From Candidatus Poribacteria bacterium (lineage in GTDB: Bacteria > Poribacteria > WGA-4E > WGA-3G): a DNA stretch of 64,000 bases. Location: positions 4,582,204-4,646,203 of the forward strand of contig OY282386.1 in NCBI GenBank assembly GCA_958295945.1, given 5' to 3'. Positions 24,714 to 33,276 of this stretch are shown here, piece after piece. Numbering within the stretch: position 1 is the first letter of the stretch; each line of letters begins with the position of its first letter. Position numbers and translations under genes: made by a program. The notes under the pieces were generated by a model that was given only the letters and a program-made list of their open reading frames with translations, was not told where the DNA came from and did not search any database.

Positions 24714-26630
24714 ATGAAAAACAAAAACCAAAACGCACGCCAAGAAAAGAATGAGAACGGTAATATTTTTGATGAGTTGATTAAACATCAGATGGAGATG
24801 TTTTCAGTCCTCAAAGAAGATTTTCAGACAGTCAAAAATAACAAAGATCTTCCTGATAGGTCTGAAGAAATCACAAAATGTGTTAGAAATACCGCTACTC
24901 TTGTTCGTTCCTTGAATTCGACTTATAGACGCAAGAACATTGAAGAACGTGGATACGACACCCATTCAGGAATTGCTAAATCGGAATACGATAAAGCAGA
25001 GGAAGCGAAGAAAAATGCTGAAAAGGAGGCACAGCAAAAAAGCAATAACGATTCGCAACCCGAAGATTCCGGGCAAGATGTCCAATCCCAAGTTAATGAA
25101 CAAGGAAAACAACCCGATGAAAATCCACCTGAAATGACACATCTACATTCCGATATAAAGGAAATTGAGGAGAATCTACCTGTCCACGATGAACCAAAGA
25201 AACTCATCAGTAACATAACAGTAGTTGCACCAACCCCCATCATCAAATACAACGATGATGATGGATTTCGTCCGCATGCCAAAATGTGCGATTTCTTCAA
25301 ATCACATGCCCCCATAAAAATAGCGGGTGGCACCTATGACGCAGGCAAAACCTATAGCTGCGTCGCATACATAGACATGTTAGCAAGAAAGTATCCAGGA
25401 GCCAGACTCACATTTATCCACAAAGTACTCAACCGAATCTATAAAAACATCATTCCAACGTATGTAAAGTATCTCGGATTCCATCCAACCAGTAAGATAG
25501 ATAAAAACCCAACCCCAATAGTCAAATACGGCGGTCAACAACCGCTCTATTTTGAATATTGGAACGGTTCACAAATCTACATGAACGGGTTAGACAATCC
25601 GAGTAACCTACTATCTGATCAATTTGATGCAGCGTTTGTCAATCAAGCAGAATTAGTGACATTTGACAGTTGGTTAGAAGTCACCGCTCGCGTCTCAGAA
25701 CGCGCAGGCACATTGCCAATAGCATTCCTCATCGCAGATTGTAATCCAAGCAATCCGAACCATTGGATACGTCATCAAACAAAAAGCGGAAAAATCGAGT
25801 ATTTTGAGCTATCATTCAAAGACAATCCTGAAATCTACAATCAAGAGACAGGAGAGATAACAGAAATCGGCCAACGACGCGTTTCAAGACTACAAAACCT
25901 TGAAGGATTACGCTATAAACGCGGCTATGAAGGCAAATGGGAATCCGCGGAAGGTCTCGTATTTGATACTTTTACACCAGATATACATATCATAGATGGC
26001 ATTGATCTTGACGAAAATTGGAATCGTTATCTCAGCATTGATTGGGGGTACCGCAATCCATCAAGTTGTATTTGGTGGGCAGAATCACCCGATGACCGTC
26101 TCTATGCATACAAAGAAATCTACAAAACAGGTCTCACAAGAACCGATCTGATTGAGATGATAGAGGAAAATACTGAAGATGAAGAACACATTCGGTATGC
26201 AGCCGTAGACAGCGCGGATCAGGATGGTGTTGAGCATCTCAGACGTGCCCGATTTACCGTCAAGGAGCCAAAAAAATCAAGAATTGCCCAAATTGATGCG
26301 ATCAAACAACGTCTGAAGGTAGACGAAACAGGAAAACCTGCAATCTTCTTCTTTCGGAACAGACTTGTGCATTCACCCGACGAGAATTTGCGGCAAGAAT
26401 TCCGTCCCTTAGATGTCACCGATGAGTTATTGAGTTGTGTCTACGATGATAACGTAACATACACCGACAAGGATGACGAAGCCATCAAAGGCGACCATCA
26501 CGGCATAGACAGCACAGCCTATCTATTACTAAGTCTTGAACAGTTCGCCACCATCGGAACAGGTGCCGTGCTCCATGCAACCGGAAGAACAGACGCACCC
26601 GCAGGCATCGGTCCCTCACGCAAAAAATAA
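24714..26630 (+). CDS. Orphan phage terminase large subunit (TerL)-like protein
   Basis: The 638-residue protein has a long charged N-terminal extension (1-165), then an ATPase domain with Walker A-like GGTYDAGKT (205-213), a LTFIHK segment and FDAAFVNQAELV as Walker B region. A nuclease domain follows, with LSIDWGYRNPSS, AAVDSADQDG and a terminal GDHHGIDSTAYL. This is the PBSX/T4-type terminase layout that cuts and pumps phage DNA. No portal, capsid, tail or integrase gene is nearby. It may be a prophage remnant or a domesticated gene. The ATG lacks a ribosome-binding site and lies ten bases after a TATAAT. Confidence 0.8.
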   Translation: MKNKNQNARQEKNENGNIFDELIKHQMEMFSVLKEDFQTVKNNKDLPDRSEEITKCVRNTATLVRSLNSTYRRKNIEERGYDTHSGIAKSEYDKAEEAKKNAEKEAQQKSNNDSQPEDSGQDVQSQVNEQGKQPDENPPEMTHLHSDIKEIEENLPVHDEPKKLISNITVVAPTPIIKYNDDDGFRPHAKMCDFFKSHAPIKIAGGTYDAGKTYSCVAYIDMLARKYPGARLTFIHKVLNRIYKNIIPTYVKYLGFHPTSKIDKNPTPIVKYGGQQPLYFEYWNGSQIYMNGLDNPSNLLSDQFDAAFVNQAELVTFDSWLEVTARVSERAGTLPIAFLIADCNPSNPNHWIRHQTKSGKIEYFELSFKDNPEIYNQETGEITEIGQRRVSRLQNLEGLRYKRGYEGKWESAEGLVFDTFTPDIHIIDGIDLDENWNRYLSIDWGYRNPSSCIWWAESPDDRLYAYKEIYKTGLTRTDLIEMIEENTEDEEHIRYAAVDSADQDGVEHLRRARFTVKEPKKSRIAQIDAIKQRLKVDETGKPAIFFFRNRLVHSPDENLRQEFRPLDVTDELLSCVYDDNVTYTDKDDEAIKGDHHGIDSTAYLLLSLEQFATIGTGAVLHATGRTDAPAGIGPSRKK

Positions 26631-26656
26631 AATCATTCGTAGGCGCGCTTTGATGA

Positions 26657-26783
26657 AAATTATAGTAGAGTTTAGAATTAAGAAGACATTTCAAGGCACT
26701 TTCAAGTGCCACAAGTCCCGTAGGGGCGAGGTTTCCTCGCCCTCTGAGACGTGTCCTATTAATTGTCCATTCCACTATAATTT
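26657..26783. repeat. MITE-like element with AAATTATAGTRGA termini
   Basis: AAATTATAGTAGAGT at 26657-26671 and its near inverted copy at 26769-26783 bound a 127-bp unit. Inside are two hairpins: GGCACTTTCAAGTGCC and GGGCGAGGTTTCCTCGCCC. No coding capacity. It follows the terminase stop and may act as its terminator. Confidence 0.55.
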
Positions 26784-26898
26784 ATTAAATGGGTAATAAG
26801 AAATTTCTCAAACGTGGTAGGTGCGGTTTCCCAACCAATTCAGCATACCTAACGCGAATGCTGACAGACTTCTCAAGGAATTAACTGAACATAAAGTC

Positions 26899-27795
26899 TT
26901 ACAAAATACTATCACTGACAAACAATTGTCCATCTCTATTCACAACAGTAAGCTGCAATTCATTCTTTTCACGGTTTCGTGAAAATGACAATTTCCATAT
27001 AAAACCATCGGGAGCATCAATTCTGGACATGAGTCCTCTTTTCTCTATGTTCCATAGCCGTATTACCGGATCTCTGCCACCACTCGCAAGAATATTACCA
27101 TCATCGGAGAAGGCTAATGCATTGACTGAATCCGAATGTGCACCGAAGGTTGAAAGAAGGTGTTCACGCTCAAGTTCCCACAACCGAACGGCAGAATCCG
27201 ATCCACCACTAGCAAGTAGACTATTATCTGGGGACAAGGCAATTGATAAGACTAATCCATCGTGTGCAGATATGGTGGATAATTGTCTTCCAGATTCCAA
27301 TTCCCATATACGAATCTTACCGTCGGCACCACCGCTGATAAGGGTTTTGTTATCAGAAGAAAAAGTTAACGATCTAATACGGGAGGGATCACCTGTCGAA
27401 CTACTCAACATACGGACAGTGTCTTCATTCCAAGCAGTCAGCGGCACACCATCTGGAGAGGATGCTAATGCCTTGACTAAACTTGATGTCTCACCAGCAA
27501 GTATCGCAATTTCATTGGAACTGTCTGTATTCCATAACCGTAGAGTGCTATCCTCACTTGCGCTTGCAAGTGTTCGTTGATCAGGGGCAAAAGCAACTGC
27601 ACGGATACGATCTGTATGTCCTGACAGAACTGCAGTTTGGTCACCGTTTTCTAAATTATACACCCAGATACGCTCGTTACCACCTGCAGCAAGGTAACAC
27701 CCATCTGGTGAAAACGATATATCAGTTATCTGTTTATTGATGAGTCTTTCATTCAAACTTGGTGGCAGTTCTATTTGGTTATTTATGTTGAACAC
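26899..27795 (-). CDS. WD40-repeat beta-propeller protein
   Basis: The protein of about 298 residues is built almost wholly of WD40 units; clear blade ends are LRLWNT, IRIWELE, VRLWELE and IRLWNIE, with SPDG and ASGG turns. About six to seven blades give one propeller, normally a protein-interaction platform. No enzymatic domain, signal peptide or kinase fusion is present. GTG 27795 is chosen as start because GGAGAGG precedes it by six bases. One blade (ETSSLVKALASSPDG) is degenerate. Monocistronic, with no informative neighbours. Confidence 0.85.
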   Translation of the reverse strand: MFNINNQIELPPSLNERLINKQITDISFSPDGCYLAAGGNERIWVYNLENGDQTAVLSGHTDRIRAVAFAPDQRTLASASEDSTLRLWNTDSSNEIAILAGETSSLVKALASSPDGVPLTAWNEDTVRMLSSSTGDPSRIRSLTFSSDNKTLISGGADGKIRIWELESGRQLSTISAHDGLVLSIALSPDNSLLASGGSDSAVRLWELEREHLLSTFGAHSDSVNALAFSDDGNILASGGRDPVIRLWNIEKRGLMSRIDAPDGFIWKLSFSRNREKNELQLTVVNRDGQLFVSDSIL

Positions 27796-28056
27796 AGCAG
27801 TCCTCTCCAATTGGTTATCTTATTTGCCATAGAATAATGTATCTTATGCAAGTTTATCAGAAATGAGAGTAGATTTCAATTCTAATTCTGTGACAAAGTG
27901 TGAAAAGTTTCTCCCATTAAAGAAATGGACGCACATTTCGGGTTAGCTTGAGTTAAAATCACAAAGGAATTTGACACAAAAAACACACCAATGGATCAAA
28001 CATATTTCTATGTGTCCGACAGAAACAGAACACATCGCATCTAAATGCAAATAGAT

Positions 28057-28085
28057 TTGAATTTAGCAAAATAATATGTTAAAAT
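28057..28085 (+). promoter_or_regulatory. Probable promoter of the isomerase gene at 28108
   Basis: TTGAAT (28057-28062) and TAAAAT (28080-28085) lie 17 bases apart, about 23 bases before the start codon, which has a strong AGGAGG site. Confidence 0.45.
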
Positions 28086-28107
28086 TCAAAATCAATAGGA
28101 GGGAAAT

Positions 28108-28872
28108 ATGAAGGTAGGAATAAGAGATGGGATGTTACCTGTCCCAATTGAAGAATCATTCAAAAAAGCAAAAGAAATCGGCTTTGATGGAATTGAGTTG
28201 TGTATGGGTGTAAATTACAGAGACCATACACTCTGGCAAGACGAAGGTATTGAAAAAGTAAATAAACTCGCTGAGGACGCAAAGATTGAAGTATCATCAC
28301 TTTCACCAGGTGGTTTTACAGCATTTTCTTTTATGCATCCCACCGACAGCGTCCGCACAGAAGGCATTGCGAAGTTGCAATATCTCACAGAAACTGCCCC
28401 TCAATTGGATACAAATGTCATTCTCGTTCCATTTTTTGGCGGCGGTCAAATTAAGGATGAACATATAAACGAACCAAGATTCATTGATGGATTTAAGGCT
28501 GCTGCTGAAACTGCAGAAAAACATGATGTGTACCTTGCAATTGAATCAACGCTAAGTGCTGATCAACATCAGCAGATCATAGACCAAGTCGGTTCAAGTT
28601 ACGTCGGTGTATATTATGACATGGGCAATGCAACAAACATCGGATTTGACTCCCCAGCAGAAATACGGAGTTTGGGCAGTGCCATCGTTCAAATGCATAT
28701 AAAAGATACCGGTGGAAATCACGCAGGTGAAGGTTCGGTGGATTTTGATGCTGTATTTGAAGCTGCACACGCTATTGATTATGATAGTTGGTTTGTACTG
28801 GAAACACCCGGCAAAGACGACCCTATTGCCTCTGCAGCCAAGAATATGAATTTTGTTAGAAACAACTTCTAA
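28108..28872 (+). CDS. Sugar phosphate isomerase/epimerase (hydroxypyruvate-isomerase-like TIM barrel)
   Basis: The 254-residue protein begins MKVGIRDGMLPVPIEESF and follows the xylose-isomerase-like barrel: FDGIELCMG, VSSLSPGG, VILVPFFGGG, YLAIESTLSA, VGVYYDMGNA, IVQMHIKDTGG, and a final VLETPG. Conserved metal-binding Glu, Asp and His residues fall on these strands. Only distantly related to the two isomerases at 21538 and 22360. It has its own promoter, an excellent ribosome-binding site and a downstream hairpin, so it is probably monocistronic. Substrate unknown. Confidence 0.85.
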   Translation: MKVGIRDGMLPVPIEESFKKAKEIGFDGIELCMGVNYRDHTLWQDEGIEKVNKLAEDAKIEVSSLSPGGFTAFSFMHPTDSVRTEGIAKLQYLTETAPQLDTNVILVPFFGGGQIKDEHINEPRFIDGFKAAAETAEKHDVYLAIESTLSADQHQQIIDQVGSSYVGVYYDMGNATNIGFDSPAEIRSLGSAIVQMHIKDTGGNHAGEGSVDFDAVFEAAHAIDYDSWFVLETPGKDDPIASAAKNMNFVRNNF

Positions 28873-28889
28873 AATCCTGAAATGTGGAT

Positions 28890-28914
28890 GTAGGACGAAC
28901 ACCATTCGTCCTAC
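28890..28914 (+). terminator. Hairpin after the isomerase gene
   Basis: GTAGGACGAA and TTCGTCCTAC form a perfect 10-bp stem with a five-base loop, 18 bases after the stop codon. The following sequence is TAAAACACATTTTG, not a clean T-run. It also resembles the dispersed GTAGG hairpin repeats, so it may be a repeat serving as a terminator. Confidence 0.55.
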
Positions 28915-29007
28915 TAAAACACATTTTGACAATCAAATATACATTCCAAAATATTACATTGATTAGATAAATACACGATGTCTCAAATTGCCTATCTGGA
29001 GGATTGT

Positions 29008-29811
29008 ATGAGCAATCGGAAATTAGTAATTCCGCAATCAGAAGCAAAGAAACTACTTTCACTCCCAACCCGCAAAGCTGAACAACTTTTTCAAAGCTAC
29101 GATAAAGAACAACAACTGGAAATAATACGATCTACACGAAACCCTAAACAACGAGAAGAATTATACTATCTTGTTGAAGATTGTACGGAACTTATTCAGG
29201 ACAGTCCCACAGAAGATGTGTTACAAGTCTTAGATACACTTCTTGGGACAGGCCTCGCTTGTGGTCTATTGCCATGTCTATCAAACGAACAATTTGAAGA
29301 AATCATGGATATTGCTGTGTGGCGGGACGGAAAATTGGACGAACGCACACTAAGTCTATGGTTGTTTGAGTTGTCTGAATGTGAACGTGATGACCTTAGT
29401 CGATTCCTGCAGCAACTTGACATACGTATTCTTGCTGGACTCCTCAAGAACCGCGTAAAACTAAAAGGTGCACTCAGCGCGATGATGATAGAAGAAGGAA
29501 TCATTGATCCGAAATCTTCTTCTATAGAATGTAAAGATGATCAAGCAAGAGCAATTCTAAATGCAATCTGGGAAGCGGATGACGATCTGTTCATCCAGTT
29601 GTTGCGAGAAATGTTCTCAATTGACAAAGAAACAGATGCAGAGGAAGATATAGACAAAGCATTAGAAAAGGCAAAAGATGATAGAACTGAACGAGTCAAA
29701 GCACGTGATAAGGAAGCTGGAATTAATATCACAGAAGCGGAAATACAAGAAAAAGTTGATTTGGATTCACTTGAACTTGCTGAGGACAGTGGGAAAGATG
29801 CAGACAAGTAA
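29008..29811 (+). CDS. DUF6178-like protein, N-terminal half
   Basis: The 267-residue protein contains LSLPTRKAEQLFQ, ELYYLVEDC, LSNEQFEEIMDIAVWRDGKLD and LSLWLFEL, which resemble the N-terminal part of DUF6178 proteins. A long acidic helix closes it. ATG 29008 is preferred because CTGGAGG lies just before it; the ATG at 28978 has no such site. The next gene starts 14 bases before this stop in the +1 frame and looks like the rest of the same family. Either the gene is naturally split or a frameshift has broken it. Family recall is from motif memory only. Confidence 0.55.
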   Translation: MSNRKLVIPQSEAKKLLSLPTRKAEQLFQSYDKEQQLEIIRSTRNPKQREELYYLVEDCTELIQDSPTEDVLQVLDTLLGTGLACGLLPCLSNEQFEEIMDIAVWRDGKLDERTLSLWLFELSECERDDLSRFLQQLDIRILAGLLKNRVKLKGALSAMMIEEGIIDPKSSSIECKDDQARAILNAIWEADDDLFIQLLREMFSIDKETDAEEDIDKALEKAKDDRTERVKARDKEAGINITEAEIQEKVDLDSLELAEDSGKDADK

Positions 29812-30763
29812 GTTTTCTCTCGTCGCAGATGCAAACATTGATGGGAAGTCATTCTTAGCAAGAACCATGGTGCATGGCGATAGTCTCGGTAGAATTGACG
29901 ATGAAAAATCCGAAGTGCTATCCGAAGATATCGCCGCACTCGCACACAAACTAATTACCATGAAAGTTGATGACCTATCAGATACATCCCAACTTCGTTC
30001 ACAGATCCAAACTTCTTTTGCATTAACAAGCCTCGGATTAGAATATGGAAGCAAAGGAAACTTAGACAAAGCCGTCAATGTGCTACTTGCCAATCCTATT
30101 GTCAAGTTTTTCCAAATTGGAAATACACTTACGGATAAGTTAATTCAGAAAGCAAGTCACTTACTTCAAAATGCATTCATTCAACCACCAGAAGAACTTG
30201 AACATCTGGATATTGATAGCATCCGAATCTACAACTTCGCGGAAGCAGAATTCCTGAATGCTATACCTTCATATAAAACTACTATTGCATCTTCACAAAT
30301 TTCAATCAACAATACACATGAACCAAGATCCTTCAATACATTATCTGATTTGGAGATAATCCGACAACAACTTGACTACATTGAAGCGCGATGGACTTAT
30401 GTTCAAGCGTTACCGCATGACGAGATTTTCTCTGTTGACCCACCCTTCAGTATCGCAATTGACCCTATACAAACGATAACTCTCAATTTAATGGCAAATC
30501 TAACACTGTATTTCCAACCCGACTTTCAGGTAGAATCAGACACAGTTGAAGATTTTAAAGACATCATCTTTGATGAAAAGACTAGAGAGATTCGATCTGC
30601 ACCGCGACAACGATTGCTTGAATGGATAGAAAACTATCTCGCACAGTACAACCGTTCTGACGATGAAATTAGGTACGCTGTCAATTATTGGGATTCCTGT
30701 TTACAATCACTTATTTATCCAGAATCCAATCTCGTTGAAAAGGTTTGCAACCCCGATTTCTGA
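29798..30763 (+). CDS. DUF6178-like protein, C-terminal half, or partner protein
   Basis: The 321-residue protein starts MQTSKFSLVADAN and is mainly helical and soluble. It includes FALTSLGLEYGSKGNLDKAVNVL, LEIIRQQLDYIEARWTYVQAL and a C-terminal LLEWIENYLAQYNRSDDE. The start at 29798 overlaps the upstream gene by 14 bases, so they are co-translated; a longer in-frame extension back to 29678 would overlap by more than 130 bases and is less likely. No signal peptide. Function unknown; it should be considered together with the upstream gene. Confidence 0.6.
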   Translation: MQTSKFSLVADANIDGKSFLARTMVHGDSLGRIDDEKSEVLSEDIAALAHKLITMKVDDLSDTSQLRSQIQTSFALTSLGLEYGSKGNLDKAVNVLLANPIVKFFQIGNTLTDKLIQKASHLLQNAFIQPPEELEHLDIDSIRIYNFAEAEFLNAIPSYKTTIASSQISINNTHEPRSFNTLSDLEIIRQQLDYIEARWTYVQALPHDEIFSVDPPFSIAIDPIQTITLNLMANLTLYFQPDFQVESDTVEDFKDIIFDEKTREIRSAPRQRLLEWIENYLAQYNRSDDEIRYAVNYWDSCLQSLIYPESNLVEKVCNPDF

Positions 30764-30861
30764 CGCACAAAACTAACTTCTCACCATGAATTGTAGGGGC
30801 GGGTCTCTGCGCCCGCCCGTTGCATAACAGGACAGTGAATGGCGGGGCACAAAGACCCGGG

Positions 30862-30965
30862 GAATGCCTCAATGGCATTCATACCGTTGATTTGGGGGAA
30901 CGCCTCAATGGCATTCATACCGTTGATTTGGGGGAACGCCTCAATGGCGTTCATACCGTTGATTT
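30862..30965. repeat. 36-bp tandem repeat, nearly three copies
   Basis: Units begin at 30862, 30898 and 30934 and each contains GCCTCAATGGCATTCATACC and GTTGATTT. Each unit includes the small palindrome GAAYGCCTCAATGGCRTTC. The units are adjacent without spacers, so this is not a CRISPR. Confidence 0.8.
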
Positions 30966-31038
30966 CTTGATTTGGTGCTTTGTCCGCGCGCTGGACTTTG
31001 ATCTCAAATTACCCTATTTATTTCCTAATCTTCATTAG

Positions 31039-31082
31039 GGACGATATGTCTGTACTAACCTGCCCTTATAACCATATCGTCC
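31039..31082. repeat. Hairpin with 10-bp stem
   Basis: GGACGATATG (31039-31048) pairs perfectly with CATATCGTCC (31073-31082) over a 24-base loop. It is preceded by a small CCTAAT/ATTAGG stem. No coding sequence is nearby. Confidence 0.5.
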
Positions 31083-31592
31083 TTACAGGTCAAAAAAATG
31101 TGTGTTGAACAATGAAAAATATGTCCATTGCCAAAAAATAACTTGACATAAGTCCATTTATGTGTTAACATATATTTATTATTTATTTTAACAAGAATGT
31201 GATATGCAATATAACAATTTTAAGAAATTTATAAGAGCAAAATAATGGAAACTATTATGAAGATAAAAGACGATATTCATGCAATTCATCACACATTTCT
31301 ATACAAAAATAACGGACAAATCTCAGCATCTCAGAAAAATCTTACAGTTTTGCAAAATTCAAATTTTAGCGCCATCAAATTATGCCCTATAAACCCATAC
31401 AGAGACTGCGTTTATAGGCAATTTTACGTATTACACCTTGTAAGAGATTTCTTACAGTTTCGTAACTTTTCAAGAAGGAGACAGACCATGAAATCGCAAG
31501 ATAAACACAATGAATTTGCCGTCAGATACTACACAAAAATTATTACTCTCATAGTCCTAGTTAGGTGCGGTTTCCTAACCGAACCTAACGGC

Positions 31593-31730
31593 ACTAGTGG
31601 AGCGTCTACACTAAAATTATGAATCTCCAAAGAAATCGGGAATCGGAGTTCCCTCCTACCGGACACAAGGTTTCTGTCCGAGAGATCCCCAAATCGCGAC
31701 GGACAATTTTAGTGTAGACGCTCCACTAGT
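31593..31730. mobile_element. MITE-like element 1, 138 bp, perfect 26-bp inverted termini
   Basis: The first 26 bases, starting ACTAGTGGAGCG, are the exact inverse complement of the last 26 (31705-31730). The interior holds a GGGAATCGGAGTTCCCTCCTACC unit and no gene. It has no transposase, so it would need one in trans. It abuts element 2, sharing the ACTAGT hexamer. Confidence 0.75.
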
Positions 31731-31870
31731 AGACTGTCCACACTAATTTTGCGGGTAAATATCGCGATTCGGAGATCGCTCCTACTGAATATAGCTCTGT
31801 CATTGTAGGAGGGAACTCCGATTCCCGATTTCTTCGGCAATTCATAATTTTAGTGTAGACGCTCTACTAG
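31726..31870. mobile_element. MITE-like element 2, 145 bp, imperfect inverted termini
   Basis: It begins CTAGTAGACTGTCCACACTA and ends with a near inverse (complement CTAGTAGAGCGTCTACACTA). Inside are the units CGCGATTCGGAGATCGCTCC and GGAGGGAACTCCGATTCCCG. Its architecture matches the copy at 39332. It lies directly against element 1. Confidence 0.75.
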
Positions 31871-31932
31871 AAGGACGCTAAATTGACGCTTATAGTGACA
31901 AAAACTTTACACACCCGTCGCTACACAATCAC

Positions 31933-31962
31933 TTGACATGACATTACACAATTATATATAAT
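31933..31962 (+). promoter_or_regulatory. Consensus promoter, leaderless arrangement, upstream of the Rpn-like remnant
   Basis: A perfect TTGACA (31933-31938) and TATAAT (31957-31962) are 18 bases apart. The ATG at 31969 follows the -10 box by six bases, so transcription would begin at or beside the start codon. Confidence 0.6.
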
Positions 31963-31968
31963 TCCATT

Positions 31969-32470
31969 ATGGCACAAAATTATGATAACATGGCAAAATC
32001 AATATTATCAGATTTTGCAACCGAAATCTCACAGTTTGTACTAAGCAATAATGAAGTTGAAGTATTAGAAAATTTAGATACTGAACACCAATTCATTATT
32101 CTGTGCTTTGTCTCTGTTCGGTGGTATCGTACATGACGCATTACTTTTTAAACAAAGAATAAGGAAGGCACTCATGCAAGAATCTAAATTCTATCAACTT
32201 CTACGCGACGAATTCATAGCTGAAGGTAAGACACAAGGTCTGGAAGAAGGTAAGGCGCAAGGTCTTGAACAAGGTCTTGAACAAGGTTCAAGAGATACGA
32301 TGCTAAATAATATTCTGACACTCCTCACGTCTAAATTCTCGACGGATGCTGTCAATGAACTGATACCAGTGTTACATCGTATTACTGATTTACAGCAACT
32401 CGAACAGTGCTTCAATGCAGCTTTACAGGTGCAAAGTCTTGATGCATTCAAATTGATGCTTGATGAATAA
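31969..32470 (+). pseudogene. Rpn/DUF4351-type (PD-(D/E)XK) protein gene with internal deletion
   Basis: The N-terminal part reads MAQNYDNMAKSILSDFATEI and VLENLDTEHQ, typical of the start of these nuclease-like proteins. The frame ends at 32136 after 55 codons. A second frame from 32108 carries the characteristic C-terminal tail: DEFIAEGKTQGLEEGKAQG, then helices ending LDAFKLMLDE. The nuclease core in between is missing and the two parts are in different frames. The C-terminal part could still be made as a 120-residue peptide. Confidence 0.65.
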
Positions 32471-32609
32471 CCTGAACAGACTGAATTGAGTTCAATTTAG
32501 GAAGTGTCGTATCATACGGGTACGCCTCTGGTAGCCGATAATAAAAAGAAAATCTTGTCAAGAGGAGTAATACACTGTTATGCAACACGCAGCAGTGTAA
32601 ACAACAACA

Positions 32610-33149
32610 ATGAAATTAGAAACTGTAACATTTGGGGCAGGTTGTTTTTGGTGTGTTGAAGCAGTCTTTCTTCAATTGGAAGGTGTTCATAAAGCTGTAT
32701 CAGGATATACTGGTGGAACGACAGAGAATCCCGATTACCGGTCTATTTGCACGGGTACTACAGGACATGCTGAAGTCGTCCAGATTGAGTTTGACCCAGG
32801 TGTTATCTCCTTCAAAGACCTATTGGATGTATTCTGGCACACACACGACCCAACAACTCTAAACAGACAAGGAAACGACACTGGCACACAGTATCGATCT
32901 GCAATCTTTTATCATTCCGATTCACAACGAAATATAGCAGAAATATCCAAAGCAGAAACAGACAAATCCAATCTATGGAATGATCCAATTGTAACCGAGA
33001 TAACTCCTATTGACGTTTTCTATCCTGCTGAGGACTATCACCAAAACTATTTTGAATTGAATCCAGCACAACCGTATTGTCAGTTCGTTATTCATCCAAA
33101 AATGAAGAAGTTTACAAAAGATTTCAAGGACAAACTCAAATCCAACTAA
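32610..33149 (+). CDS. msrA: Peptide methionine (S)-S-oxide reductase MsrA
   Basis: MsrA repairs oxidised methionine in proteins. The 179-residue product has the active-site motif GCFWCVEA with catalytic C12, followed by SGYTGG, GHAEVVQIEFDP, FWHTHDPTTLNRQGNDTGTQ and YHQNYFELNP. Length and motifs are those of a normal, complete enzyme. There is no MsrB domain or neighbour. No signal peptide, so it is cytoplasmic. The ATG at 32610 lacks a strong ribosome-binding site. Monocistronic. Confidence 0.95.
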   Translation: MKLETVTFGAGCFWCVEAVFLQLEGVHKAVSGYTGGTTENPDYRSICTGTTGHAEVVQIEFDPGVISFKDLLDVFWHTHDPTTLNRQGNDTGTQYRSAIFYHSDSQRNIAEISKAETDKSNLWNDPIVTEITPIDVFYPAEDYHQNYFELNPAQPYCQFVIHPKMKKFTKDFKDKLKSN

Positions 33150-33276
33150 ATTTCAAAAGAACAAGATACCCAATAACATAATGACCGTTCGTAGACGCGC
33201 AATTTATTGTGCGTTTACATTTCTTTCAATAGAGAGAAGCATCTATAGAAATTGAATAAGTTGGGAGGCACCTATA

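Larger units (their letters stand above)
30764..31968. other. Long non-coding stretch of repeats and MITE-like elements
   Basis: About 1.2 kb without a convincing gene. In order it holds a GGGCGGG/CCCGCCC hairpin (30797-30818), a 36-bp tandem repeat (30862-30965), a hairpin (31039-31082), AT-rich sequence, a GGTGCGGTTTCCTAACC hairpin near 31565, and two MITE-like elements (31593-31870). A frame at 31245-31622 runs into the MITE and is not credible. Confidence 0.65.

Noticed and set aside
24714-26630. Part of an intact prophage
   Set aside because: No small terminase, portal, capsid, tail, lysis or integrase gene was found on either side, so only an orphan gene is claimed.
27029-27580. Open frame of 183 codons opposite the WD40 gene
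   Set aside because: It is antisense to a clear WD40 protein; the length is explained by the codon bias of the repeats on the other strand.
29678-30763. Longer start for the second DUF6178-like gene
   Set aside because: A start at 29678 would overlap the upstream gene by over 130 bases, and the extra residues are a basic out-of-frame shadow of its acidic helix.
30862-30965. CRISPR array
   Set aside because: The 36-bp units are contiguous with no spacers, there are fewer than three copies, and no cas genes are in the window.
31245-31622. Open frame of 125 codons on the plus strand
   Set aside because: It has no ribosome-binding site, odd composition, crosses a GGTGCGG hairpin and ends inside the MITE-like element at 31593.
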